DNA of 64,000 nt from Galbibacter sp. BG1 (GTDB taxonomy: Bacteria > Bacteroidota > Bacteroidia > Flavobacteriales > Flavobacteriaceae): the NCBI RefSeq assembly GCF_013391805.1, contig NZ_CP058364.1, positions 806,501 through 870,500 on the forward strand, read 5' to 3'. The position numbers and the translations under genes are program-made. The first letter of the stretch is position 1. The number at the start of each line of letters is the position of its first letter. Below, in pieces: positions 1-9,500 of the stretch. The notes beneath the pieces are model-generated. The model searched no databases. It saw only the letters and a program-made list of their open reading frames with translations, and had not been told where the DNA came from.

Positions 1-2
1 GA

Positions 3-1460
3 AGCTTCAAAAGTACTGCCGCTAAAGATTTGGAACCAAATGATTTGCCTCTTGTACAAATTGCAAAAGTTTCCGCTCCTGTTTACAAGGGAACCACTTT
101 AAGAGCTACTCATATTGACATTAATGGAAAGTACGCTTACGTTTCTTACAACGTAGAAGGACCTACATACATGGGAGCGATTGATGTTATAGATATATCA
201 GATCCACTTAATCCTTCGGTGGCGTTACAGGCAATTTTCCCGAATACAGACATTAGTTCTGTGGATTATTATGAGAACGCTTTGTATTTGGCTGGAGCAA
301 ATGCTGGAATATCCGACTCTAATCCGGCAATTTTAATGAAAATGCCATTGCAAAACGGAATGCCAACCGAGAATATTGAATTAATGACTATTTCTGGGTT
401 TGTTGCTACCGATGTAGCCGTAAGTGCATCTGGAATTTATGGGGTGTCCGGCGATAACGGTGAAGTAATAAAATACAATCTTTCTTCATTGCAAATAGAA
501 GAAACTACAGCTTTGGCCGATTTAAGAGCTGTAGGAATTAACGACAATAAAGTTGTTGCACTTAGTGGTACGGAAGGAATTCATGTGTACAACTCCAATA
601 ATTTAAATGAAAATAAAAGTTTTGCGACAAGCAAGGATGCCCCTGAAGCAAAACGTACGATCGATTTTTACGATAAAAATGTGTTGGTAGCCGAAGGCGC
701 CAAAGGTTTGGGAATTTACAATATAAACAATGGTTCTAAGCTAAAAACAATAGACGTTCCAGTTCTAGAAGACCAAAGTATTGATGTTAACGATGTAGTT
801 ACCAATGCTGTTTCTGTGGAAGACAAACATATTTTTACAGCAGATGGCGCTGCAGGAATTTCAGTTTATACCATCACCGGGTCTGTAAGCGATTTAACAA
901 CCATAGGTTCCTTGGACCTCACAGGTTCTGCAAACTATGTAAAGAGTGCCAATGGATATATTTTTGTTGCTGATGGTAAAGCCGGTCTTAAAATATTAAA
1001 GACAGTTACTCCAGACAATGGTGGTATTAATTGTACTGATTTCCCTACATACACTGGTGGTTACTGGTTGAATGTAAATTCTAATCAAGACCTAGCCTAC
1101 CGAGGCTCTGCCAGCTTAATGGGAATTAATGTAAACTCTAAATCTAGCCTTACCTTCTGTGGAGCATTGGCGGTAAACAAAGGGATTAACGTTAATAGTG
1201 GTGGTTTGTTTACCGTTAAAGGTTCTTTAGCACAGGGAACAACCGAGGCACCATATAATGCCCTAATTGTAAACAACAAAGCAACTTTACAAATTGAAGG
1301 TAGCCTAGTTGTTTATGGAGATATGATATTGAATAATGGTGCGACCCTTGAATTTCTTGGTAACGGCTCATCCATTACTGTTTACGGAAAAGTAAAGCAG
1401 AATGGCAATGTTACCATTAAAGGAAACTATACAGATACTTTCAATAGTTTGAAAAAATAG
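3..1460 (+). CDS. LVIVD-type beta-propeller protein, C-terminal part
   Basis: The reading frame is open to the left window edge, so the start lies outside; the TTG at 30 is not a convincing start. The visible 485 residues contain repeated blades of the LVIVD/beta-propeller kind, with recurring patterns such as IFVADGKAGLKIL and IFTADGAAGISVY at about 40-residue spacing over roughly residues 20-330. A C-terminal region of about 140 residues follows, rich in Asn, Gly and Val, with short beta-strand repeats (GINVNSKS, GINVNSGG) that suggest a small beta-helix. Such proteins in Bacteroidota are normally exported and sit at the cell surface. No catalytic motif is seen and the ligand is unknown. 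A strong hairpin terminator follows 40 bases after the stop. Confidence 0.75.
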   Translation, partial: SFKSTAAKDLEPNDLPLVQIAKVSAPVYKGTTLRATHIDINGKYAYVSYNVEGPTYMGAIDVIDISDPLNPSVALQAIFPNTDISSVDYYENALYLAGANAGISDSNPAILMKMPLQNGMPTENIELMTISGFVATDVAVSASGIYGVSGDNGEVIKYNLSSLQIEETTALADLRAVGINDNKVVALSGTEGIHVYNSNNLNENKSFATSKDAPEAKRTIDFYDKNVLVAEGAKGLGIYNINNGSKLKTIDVPVLEDQSIDVNDVVTNAVSVEDKHIFTADGAAGISVYTITGSVSDLTTIGSLDLTGSANYVKSANGYIFVADGKAGLKILKTVTPDNGGINCTDFPTYTGGYWLNVNSNQDLAYRGSASLMGINVNSKSSLTFCGALAVNKGINVNSGGLFTVKGSLAQGTTEAPYNALIVNNKATLQIEGSLVVYGDMILNNGATLEFLGNGSSITVYGKVKQNGNVTIKGNYTDTFNSLKK

Positions 1461-1493
1461 AGCCTTCTGATGCTATTGGTATTCAGAAGCCCC

Positions 1494-1535
1494 AAAAAAA
1501 GGTCGGTTAGGAATTAATTTCTAACCGACCTTTTT
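1494..1535. terminator. Bidirectional intrinsic terminator
   Basis: A perfect 10-bp stem (1501-1510 with 1521-1530, GGTCGGTTAG and its complement) encloses a 10-base loop. A run of seven A precedes it and five T follow it, so it can stop transcription from both sides. It lies between two convergent genes. Confidence 0.9.
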
Positions 1536-1588
1536 AGCTGTAAAATCTTCCTCAATCCTTATAAAATTACAAAGAGATTATTCGATAA

Positions 1589-2872
1589 TTAAAACCGTTT
1601 AATATACCCTAAACCAAATGTATATTGGTTCCCTCTGTTATCTTCTTGGTATTCTATATTTTCGTAATTAAAGCGAAGGTAAAATACATTGGTTTTCTTA
1701 AAGGATTTGCGATATTCCAAAGAAAAATTATAAGAATTCAATCCAGAGCTATTATTGTAAAGAACATTGTTGGTAGCGTCATCTGGAGAAAAACCAGTTC
1801 CTATTTGCAGTGCTATATAGTCGTCGAAACCACCGGTGTAATACCTAGTTGTAAATAGGTAAGAATTGGCAATTCCTGTACTAGATGAGTTTAAATACAT
1901 TCTAAAATTAAACCAGAAATTCTTATAGTATTTGCCCAACCCCATGGTATAAATCCACGTGGCATCGGTAAAATACAAATACCTAAAACCGGCATCCACC
2001 TCGAAGGCGGCGGGGAGGTTGGCATACAACGAGAATCCGGCCCTATATTGTGGAAAAATACCTTTATCGCTCGATATCCCTCCATTGATATAAGCATAAA
2101 ATGTTTTTGAAAATATTGGATACGCATCTATTTCAAACTGTGTACTTCCTGTGGTAAAACGATTTGAATAATTAAAGCGAGCTTCCACCAAACCTAATTT
2201 TGTTTGCCTTCTATAGCTTAAACTGGCCAAATGCCAGGGATCATCAAAACGCTCATCGAAATAAACAAAATCATAAGAGGCCTGTATCGCATTTTTAGAA
2301 GTTTCTAATTTTGTTTGGCGCATAATGGTAATAGCCTCGCGAGAATTTGGGTTTTCAGCCAAAACCTCATTGAGCACTGCATTGGCCTCTTCGTATTTCT
2401 TTAAATCTATTAATATTTTTGATTTCAGGATTTGTAAGCTTTCAGATGTAGGATTGGCTGCCAGTCCGTTATTAACTATGGAAAGCCCCTCAGACGGATT
2501 CTTGTTCCAATACTCCAAATTCCCGTAAGCCAAAGCGGCATCTTCATAATCTGGATCTTGCTTTAGAGCTTCTTCAAAAGCTGCCCTTGCCAAATCTGGT
2601 TGGTCTGTCCAACTATACAATCTACCTAAAAAAACATACAGGTCAGTGTAATCAGGGGTTTTATCAAGCGCTATTTTTGTAAGTCGGATAGCTTCCGTAT
2701 AGTTTTCGTTATCGAATGCTTCCGTTCTGGCCTTTAAAAATAATTCATCGCTCGTAAGTTCTTCTTGTCCAATAGAAAAATCGGAATTCAGAAGAAAAAA
2801 AAGGAAAGCAACAGCTTTAAAAGCCGTTAAAAATTTTCCTTCAATCCGTATGTTAAAAATCGTTTTATTCAT
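1589..2872 (-). CDS. TPR-YaiO family outer-membrane beta-barrel protein
   Basis: Exported protein of 427 residues. The N-terminus has a hydrophobic segment (about 17-30) ending near SIGQ, consistent with a Sec signal. Residues about 38-190 form TPR helices (for example YTDLYVFLGRLYSWTDQPDLARAAFEEAL). The rest, about 200-427, is a run of alternating amphipathic strands with aromatic girdles and ends in a strand with terminal Phe (GLGYIKRF), as in YaiO-type barrels. In E. coli, yaiO sits beside the glycosyltransferase yaiP, and here the gene follows a family 2 glycosyltransferase by 11 bases. TPR plus barrel is the general layout of polysaccharide exporters (compare AlgK/AlgE, PgaA). Role as an exopolysaccharide export port is inferred; the polymer is unknown. 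Confidence 0.8.
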   Translation of the reverse strand: MNKTIFNIRIEGKFLTAFKAVAFLFFLLNSDFSIGQEELTSDELFLKARTEAFDNENYTEAIRLTKIALDKTPDYTDLYVFLGRLYSWTDQPDLARAAFEEALKQDPDYEDAALAYGNLEYWNKNPSEGLSIVNNGLAANPTSESLQILKSKILIDLKKYEEANAVLNEVLAENPNSREAITIMRQTKLETSKNAIQASYDFVYFDERFDDPWHLASLSYRRQTKLGLVEARFNYSNRFTTGSTQFEIDAYPIFSKTFYAYINGGISSDKGIFPQYRAGFSLYANLPAAFEVDAGFRYLYFTDATWIYTMGLGKYYKNFWFNFRMYLNSSSTGIANSYLFTTRYYTGGFDDYIALQIGTGFSPDDATNNVLYNNSSGLNSYNFSLEYRKSFKKTNVFYLRFNYENIEYQEDNRGNQYTFGLGYIKRF

Positions 2873-2883
2873 AAGTCAAAGTA

Positions 2884-4257
2884 TTATTCAACTGTGTTTT
2901 TTACTTCTTGTTTACTCAACCCGGTTCTTACCATGGCGCCCCAAGCATTTCTCCCCCTTAAGAGATCTATATTTCCTTTAAGTGCTGCCCATATAACAAA
3001 TGGATGGTAGAAAAATGGTTCTAAAAAGGCCGTGACTATTAATTTAAAAGTATGTTGGGTCTTTTTATACTGCTGAAATGAATACTCCTCGAAAAACAAT
3101 GCGGTTATGGAGTAGAGAACAGAAAAACAATAAGCAACCAAAAAGAATGAAAGTGCAAAAACCCAATTTAAATGTCCTAGAAACAATAGAATTATAAAAA
3201 AAGTAAATCCGAAGAATTCCACTATCGGCGCCATCCACTCGAAAAACAACCAATATGGCGTACTTAACAACCCCAAAATTCTGTATTTCGGATTAAAAAT
3301 CATCCCTCTATGCATGTAAAGAGTTTCTGCTGTTCCTCTTGCCCAGCGGTTTCGTTGTCTATGAAGAATTCTCCATTTCTGGGGCACTTCGGTCCAACAT
3401 AACGGATCTGGAATAAAACCTACGGAATAAGGCTCCTTTTTTTTTCTCATACGCCTTCGCATACGTACCAACAGCTCCATATCTTCTCCCACGGTATTGG
3501 TATTGTACCCCCCAGCTTCCATAACCGTATCTTTATCGAACATACCAAAAGCACCCGAGATTAAAAGCAATCCATCGATACGGGACCAAGCCATACGCCC
3601 CATTAAAAAAGCCCTAAAATATTCTATTACCTGTGCCCTAGCAATATAGGTATCTGGCAAACGTACCTCTACAATTCTCCCGTCCTCCACAACGCAAGAA
3701 TTGGCGATTCTTATAATTCCACCAGCGGCAATTACCTTTTTCTTGCCATTTAAAAAAGGCTTTACCATCTTTAAAATAGCATCCCCCTCTAAAATACAAT
3801 CCACATCGATACTGCAAATAAGGTCGTTCCGGCAAATATTAATACCTGCATTGAGTGCATCTGCCTTACCGCCATTTTTCTTATCGATAACCTTTAAGTT
3901 TTTAAAGGATTTATTCTTTGAAACATAAACCGATTTAATTGGTTGAGTATCTATAAAATCATGGTACAACGTATCATCTTCCACTAAATTAAAACTCTTA
4001 ATAAGCCTTGCTAAAGTGTCATCTTTACTCCCATCGTTAATTACTACAATTTCGTAAAATGGATAATTTATGGTTAATAAGGAGCGTACATTATCCACTA
4101 CATTCGCTGCTTCGTTAAATGCAGGAGCTAGAATGGATACCGGCGGTAAGCTTGAAGATTGCAAGAGCGCTATTTCATTTTTCAATAAATTTCTACGTTT
4201 GTACTCCCTAATTTCTAAAAATGAATACACCGCAAAAAATAAATATCCCAAACACAC
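2884..4257 (-). CDS. Processive family 2 glycosyltransferase, membrane bound
   Basis: Inner-membrane GT2 enzyme of the BcsA/PgaC/hyaluronan-synthase kind. Numbering from the GTG at 4257: the donor-binding DVD is D151/D153, the acceptor-base motif GED ends at D259, and the processivity motif QRNRW is 301-305. Three hydrophobic stretches follow (about 320-395, with a further segment near 420). One hydrophobic segment precedes the catalytic domain. The GTG start cuts that first membrane helix: the frame is open upstream to 4338 and encodes ILYILSWLFLAFGVIV, which completes the helix, but contains no ATG, GTG or TTG. A true start at an ATT or ATA codon (for example 4327-4329 or 4318-4320) is likely. 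No PilZ domain is present, so direct c-di-GMP control of the BcsA type is not expected. It lies between the HEAT gene and the YaiO barrel. Confidence 0.88.
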   Translation of the reverse strand: MCLGYLFFAVYSFLEIREYKRRNLLKNEIALLQSSSLPPVSILAPAFNEAANVVDNVRSLLTINYPFYEIVVINDGSKDDTLARLIKSFNLVEDDTLYHDFIDTQPIKSVYVSKNKSFKNLKVIDKKNGGKADALNAGINICRNDLICSIDVDCILEGDAILKMVKPFLNGKKKVIAAGGIIRIANSCVVEDGRIVEVRLPDTYIARAQVIEYFRAFLMGRMAWSRIDGLLLISGAFGMFDKDTVMEAGGYNTNTVGEDMELLVRMRRRMRKKKEPYSVGFIPDPLCWTEVPQKWRILHRQRNRWARGTAETLYMHRGMIFNPKYRILGLLSTPYWLFFEWMAPIVEFFGFTFFIILLFLGHLNWVFALSFFLVAYCFSVLYSITALFFEEYSFQQYKKTQHTFKLIVTAFLEPFFYHPFVIWAALKGNIDLLRGRNAWGAMVRTGLSKQEVKNTVE

Positions 4258-4338
4258 AATAACCCCAAAAGCTAAAAATAACCAGCTTAAAATGTATAGT
4301 ATTTCGTTTGAATGATTTATGACGTAAATGTATTTGAA

Positions 4339-5346
4339 TTAAACTAATTTGCTAAAATGCTGCTCTATCCTATTAAAAGCCAAACGTGTGCTCCAATCGT
4401 CCACGGGAATAAAAGGTTGAAGGGAAATAAGGTCTATGGGGCTCCCTAATTGTTTGATAGTATTTAAAATTTCTTTTTTTACGGCCACATTTTCACGGGG
4501 AAAATTATGAATAAGTTTTTCCAAAATTTCGTTACAACTAAGCTTACAAAGAGTTTTTATAGCTTGTTTTTTAATTATAGGATTTGGATGATCGATAAAT
4601 GGAACTACTTTGGGAATGTTTTCAAATTGATCGAACTGGGCAATCATTTTAATCGAAAAAACCACGATACTTTCCAGCCTATGATCCAGCCACTTGGAAA
4701 AATCGGGCATAGACCCTTCATAATAATATTTTAGAGAGTCTTCTACATAAATAAGTTCCCACGGCGTGAGCTCGGTGGTTAGCCTGCTAAAAAACTGCAA
4801 TGGCTCTCCTGTAGACACTTTTAAATAATAAAAGATGGCCTGTTCCCTCACTTCTTCCCTTTTTGCATTTAAAAATGTAGCTACCAAATTATTTTTATTG
4901 ATGGAAAGCTCTGCCAGCAAGTAAATTGCCCGAGATTGCTGATACCAATTCCCGCGTTTTAAAACTTTTATTAAATATTCATCCAAATTCAACTCGTGAA
5001 ATAATTGCTTAAGGGCTAAGGAAGATTCTCCTTTAAAATTTTCATTAAAACCCAAAAGTTCTTTCAAAAAAACTTTTTTCTGCAATTGGCTCCTAAGGTT
5101 ATTTTTTTTGAAATTTTCAATTATTGTTTTTCTTTCCACGGCATCATCAAACAAATATGTGTTTATGAATTCTTCCGCCCTGCCTTCGTATGTTTTCTTC
5201 CTTTTATTCCTTTGGTTTTTATACAAGCGAATCCAAAAGAGGGCAAGGATAAAGCCTAAAATAAGAACAAAGAAGAGCAATGTAAAGCTGGTATTTACTT
5301 TAAAAATCCATTCAGAATTTTCCCATTCTTTAATCAACTCTTCCAA
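4339..5346 (-). CDS. Membrane-anchored HEAT-repeat protein
   Basis: A protein of 335 residues with a single N-terminal membrane helix (about 18-42, FTLLFFVLILGFILALFWI) followed by a basic stretch and helical repeats of the HEAT type, such as NWYQQSRAIYLLAELSINKN, VREQAIFYYLKVS and PIIKKQAIKTLCKLS. HEAT solenoids bind protein partners; no enzyme motif is seen. The orientation predicted from the positive residues after the helix puts the solenoid in the cytoplasm. It lies 12 bases after a stand-alone receiver gene and just before the glycosyltransferase. An adaptor between the phosphorylated receiver and the synthase is a reasonable guess, not shown by the sequence. Confidence 0.72.
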   Translation of the reverse strand: MEELIKEWENSEWIFKVNTSFTLLFFVLILGFILALFWIRLYKNQRNKRKKTYEGRAEEFINTYLFDDAVERKTIIENFKKNNLRSQLQKKVFLKELLGFNENFKGESSLALKQLFHELNLDEYLIKVLKRGNWYQQSRAIYLLAELSINKNNLVATFLNAKREEVREQAIFYYLKVSTGEPLQFFSRLTTELTPWELIYVEDSLKYYYEGSMPDFSKWLDHRLESIVVFSIKMIAQFDQFENIPKVVPFIDHPNPIIKKQAIKTLCKLSCNEILEKLIHNFPRENVAVKKEILNTIKQLGSPIDLISLQPFIPVDDWSTRLAFNRIEQHFSKLV

Positions 5347-5358
5347 ATTCCATATATT

Positions 5359-5724
5359 TTAGTTCTTCTGAAGTGTTCTTCTTACCCGCAATGAGAGCTC
5401 ATTGGGACTAAAAGGCTTGGTAATAAAATCTTCAACACCCAAATTAAAAGCATCCATAATTACTTCTTCTTGTGTTGAAGTGGATAGTACGATTATTGGT
5501 AAATCTACCAGATTATTTTTCACAAACTCTATAAGCTCGATTCCCGTTACAAATGGCAACATTAAATCGGTTATTAAAAGATCGAAAGTTTGTTCTTTCA
5601 AAATTTTTAAAGCCTCCCTCCCATCAGAAGCTACCATAGTCTCGTAACCATCTTTAGACAATTTAAAATCTAAAGACTTTACTACCATGGGGTTGTCTTC
5701 TACTATTAATATTTTCTTTTTCAT
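5359..5724 (-). CDS. Stand-alone CheY-like response regulator
   Basis: Receiver domain only (121 residues). It has the acidic pair E9/D10, the phospho-acceptor D53 (LLITDLMLP), the switch Ser/Thr in VLSTSTQ and the conserved Lys in DFITKPF. There is no DNA-binding or enzymatic output domain, so output must be by protein contact. It sits 7 bases after the HPt protein and 12 bases before the HEAT protein, which makes it the probable end point of the phosphorelay started by the hybrid kinase. Confidence 0.92.
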   Translation of the reverse strand: MKKKILIVEDNPMVVKSLDFKLSKDGYETMVASDGREALKILKEQTFDLLITDLMLPFVTGIELIEFVKNNLVDLPIIVLSTSTQEEVIMDAFNLGVEDFITKPFSPNELSLRVRRTLQKN

Positions 5725-5731
5725 ACGCGCA

Positions 5732-6481
5732 CTAAGCCAATTGAGGGAAATCTTCGGCCAGTTCTTTTACAATTTTCTGGTATTCTTCTTCCAAAACATT
5801 AAAAAGTCCTTTTATTTCCTTCTCGGTAGCTTTATAACAAATATTGTTGCAAATATTCTTACACCGAGTGTTCTCCAACATTTCAAAAGAAGGTTTAATA
5901 TTATGGGCAATTTCCCTAACGTTTTTAAATTCCTCGTTCTCAATAGACTCCCTACATTCGTTCAATTTATCTAAAACCGATTCTTTAAATACAGTTAAAG
6001 ATTCAAATATGAAATCTTCATCGTTATCAGAAAGTGTTTTAAGATACTCCAGTGAATACGATTTTTCGTCTAATTCTTGATCGTCTTCAATTAAGTTCTC
6101 TTCAATAATCTGTTCAATGATAGCAAGCTTGTCACTAATTAGAGGCTTTTTAACAAATAAAAAGAGGTTTCCTTCCCTTGTATATTTATGTTCGTTGACA
6201 CCTTCTCCAATTATTATAAGCGGAATGCTAAGAGACAGCTCTGAAGCCAAATAATCTGCCAATTGAAAAGGATTTAATGGACCACTAACCTCATCGAAAA
6301 TAATAAAATGAATGTCCTCATTCTTTTTTAAATATTGAATAGCCGAAAAACTATTTTCGTAAATATGGACGTTCCAATGATCTCTTTTCTTAAAATGAAG
6401 AAATTTATTACTTACCTCAGGCTGGTTGCTAATAATTAAGATATTATATATTTCCATTTTTAAGGCACTATCAATAAACAT
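5732..6481 (-). CDS. Pseudo-receiver plus HPt phosphotransfer protein
   Basis: Two regions are seen in 249 residues. Residues about 12-130 have the alternating pattern of a receiver domain, but the acidic pair that binds magnesium is replaced by Ser-Asn (ILIISNQPEV). An Asp (FIIFDEV) and Lys (FVKKPL) remain, so it is probably a degenerate receiver. Residues about 145-245 form a four-helix HPt domain with the phospho-His motif AHNIKPS. A conserved-looking cysteine group (CKNICNNIC) follows the motif. The second Met (residue 9, MEIYNIL) could be the real start. Its place between the hybrid kinase and the single receiver fits His-Asp-His-Asp relay transfer. Confidence 0.8.
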   Translation of the reverse strand: MFIDSALKMEIYNILIISNQPEVSNKFLHFKKRDHWNVHIYENSFSAIQYLKKNEDIHFIIFDEVSGPLNPFQLADYLASELSLSIPLIIIGEGVNEHKYTREGNLFLFVKKPLISDKLAIIEQIIEENLIEDDQELDEKSYSLEYLKTLSDNDEDFIFESLTVFKESVLDKLNECRESIENEEFKNVREIAHNIKPSFEMLENTRCKNICNNICYKATEKEIKGLFNVLEEEYQKIVKELAEDFPQLA

Positions 6482-6537
6482 CTATTACTTTTTAATTAGT
6501 TTTCTATTAATTTCTTTCAGTTGAAAAAACCCGTCTA

Positions 6538-9500
6538 TTAAGTTAAGTATTTAACAATTGTTTTTTCTACAGTTTCATAAATAACTGGCTTGGTAACATA
6601 ATCGTCCATTCCAGCTTTTAGGCATTTTTCTTTTTCCCCTTTTATGGTTCTTGCGGTTAAAGCTATAATGGGGGTATGCCCATTATTTTCCAATCCCCTT
6701 ATTCTTTTGGTTGCTTCAAAACCGCTCATTCTAGGCATTTGTACATCCATAAAAATTATATCGACCTGATGTTGCAAGAATAATTCAATCGCTTCTAATC
6801 CATCTTCTGCTTCCAAAATAGTGGCATTGGGTATTATTTTTTGGATAAGGGTTTTTGCCAGCATTTTATTTACAGGATTGTCTTCTACAATTAACACATT
6901 TTTTTCAATTTTCTCTAAATCGAAAGAAGGGATTTCTATAACATTTTCTTCTTTTTCAATAGTGACAGGCTCTTCTATGCTTTTAATTACATTCATCAAC
7001 TGGTTTAAAACAACCGGTTTGGTAATGTTATGCCTAATTTTTAATTCCTTGCATGCCTTGTTAAGCTTATTATCTTCTACCGAGCTGTGCAATAGAACAA
7101 TAGGCAATTGTTTTTCATCAATCTTAAAATCGTTTCTTACGTGGGCCACAAAATCTACACCATTGAGGTAAGGCATATTATAGTCAACAATCATTAAATC
7201 GAAATCGGAGTTTTTCTCGAGCAACTCTAGTCCTTCTATCCCGTTGGATGCTGTGCTTACCTTAATTTCATTCACTTTTAACATCTCGATAAGAATATGT
7301 CTGTTGTTTTCATTATCGTCTACCACCAATACATTATTTACATTACTGTAAACCACATTTGGCTTGCTGTCATTAACCTCTTCAATTTTAAAAGATATAT
7401 CAAAGGAAAACGTGCTCCCTTTATGCAAAACACTTTTTACCTGAAGCTTACTATCCATTAACTCCAATAATTTATTACTTATGGTAAGCCCAAGACCCGT
7501 ACCGCCATATTTTCTGGTAGTGGAGGCATCTTCTTGATCGAAAGCCCGAAATATTTTGGATAGATTGTGGGAAGCAATACCAATACCTGTATCGCGAATT
7601 GAAAAATGAAAATCACGTAAATTTTTATTCGCAGCGACAGGGACGCTTCTAACCTTTATCTCAATCTCACCTTTTTCGGTAAACTTTACTGCATTGCCCA
7701 ATAAGTTGGTAAGTATTTGCTGAAGCCTAACTGGATCTGCATAAATTATGGGCGAAATGTCTGAAGGAATATCCAACAGCACCTCTAATCCCTTGGCATG
7801 AGCTTGATGTTTAATAATATCTATCGTCTGAACTAGAAGTTCTGAAATATTAACCCGCTCTATATTCAGTTCGAGTTTACCAGCTTCAATTTTCGAAAAA
7901 TCTAAAATATCGTTTATAATATCAAGCAGTAAATTAGCCGAATTGTAAACCGTTGCCATGTACTTTTCTTGACTTTCAGTAAGCGAGGTTTTCATCAATA
8001 GATCGGTAAACCCTATAATTCCATTAAGTGGCGTACGTATTTCGTGACTCATATTAGCCAAGAACTCTGACTTAGACCTATTGGCGGCCTCTGCTTTTTG
8101 CTTTGATTTTACGAGCGAAGCTTCCATTTTTTTCTGATTCGAAATATCTGTACCTACCCCTAAATAGCCGGTAATTTCTCCATCGTGATTTCTAATTGCC
8201 GTTACAATTAATTGTACCGAAAACCTACTGCCGTCCTTTCGAATAAACGTCCACTCCCCAGAGTCATACAGGCCATGGTTGGCTTGGTAAACCAGTGTTT
8301 GAAATCCAGAAATATTTTCTTGGTTCAAATCGCTCAACAAATTGCTTCTCTCCATCACCTCTTTGGGGTCGTGAAGTTCTAAAACATTCAATTTTCCAAT
8401 GGATTCCTCTGAAGTATATCCCAATAAATTTTCTGTTCCCTTATTTATCTTTTTTACATTTCCTCTTAAATCGGTTTCAATAATAGAAACTTGGGTTGTA
8501 GCATCCAGTAAACTTTGTAGCTCATTTAGGCTCTTTTTAAGTTCTTGTTGTGAATGAACACGGGAGCTTATGTCGTTTATTTGCGCTATAAAATACTTTG
8601 GATTTCCTTGGCTATCGTACAGCAGCGAAACACAGAGTAAACAATGAACTATAGTACCATCTTTATGCAAATAACGACGTTGCACGCTATAGGCTGTAGA
8701 TTTATGTTCAAAATATTTCTGCATTAACTCTTCATTGGTCTCCCTATCTTCAGGGTGGGTTAAATCTTGAATGGTTAATTGCAACATTTCTTCTTTGGTA
8801 TACCCCACCATTTTTGCCAAAGTGTTGTTCACCATAAGCCATTTTAATTCCAAAGAGACTAAGGCCATGCCATTGGGAGAGTATTCGAAAGCCCCCTTAA
8901 ATAGGTTGGCATTTCTAAAAGCTTGCTCCTTTAGCTGCTTTTCATCGGTTATGTCCTCAACCTGGGAAATAATGAAATCGTTGATAAGTTCATTGCCAGA
9001 AGCTAGAGAATTGTATACCCTGCACCAGATTAATTCGCCTGATTTTTTATAAAACCTACATTCAATAGAATAAGAATCAATTTCTCCGGATATCAATTGT
9101 CCCCACTTTTGGTGTACCAATTCAAAATCGTCTGGATAAATTAAATCTTGATAGGTAAGTTCCATAATTTCTTCTTCTGGAACCCCATCAAAACCAAAAA
9201 TATGAACACTTGCCGGATTGACTAAAATAAGTTTGTTGCCGCGGTCCAGAAGTATAATCCCAAGGGAAGTATTGGAAAAAATCTTTTCGAATCTTTCCTT
9301 AACAAGCTGATGTTCTACTTCTTTCTTTTTTCTGGCATCTATGTCTTGGAACGCCCCATAAATACGAATGCATTTTCCATCCTTCATCTCGGGTCGACCA
9401 ATAGATCGCACCCATTTTTCGTTACCTTTAGCCGTATTTATTTTTAGCTCTACATCGTAATTTTCTCCTTTTTCTACTGCTTTTCTAAATAATTTTATAA

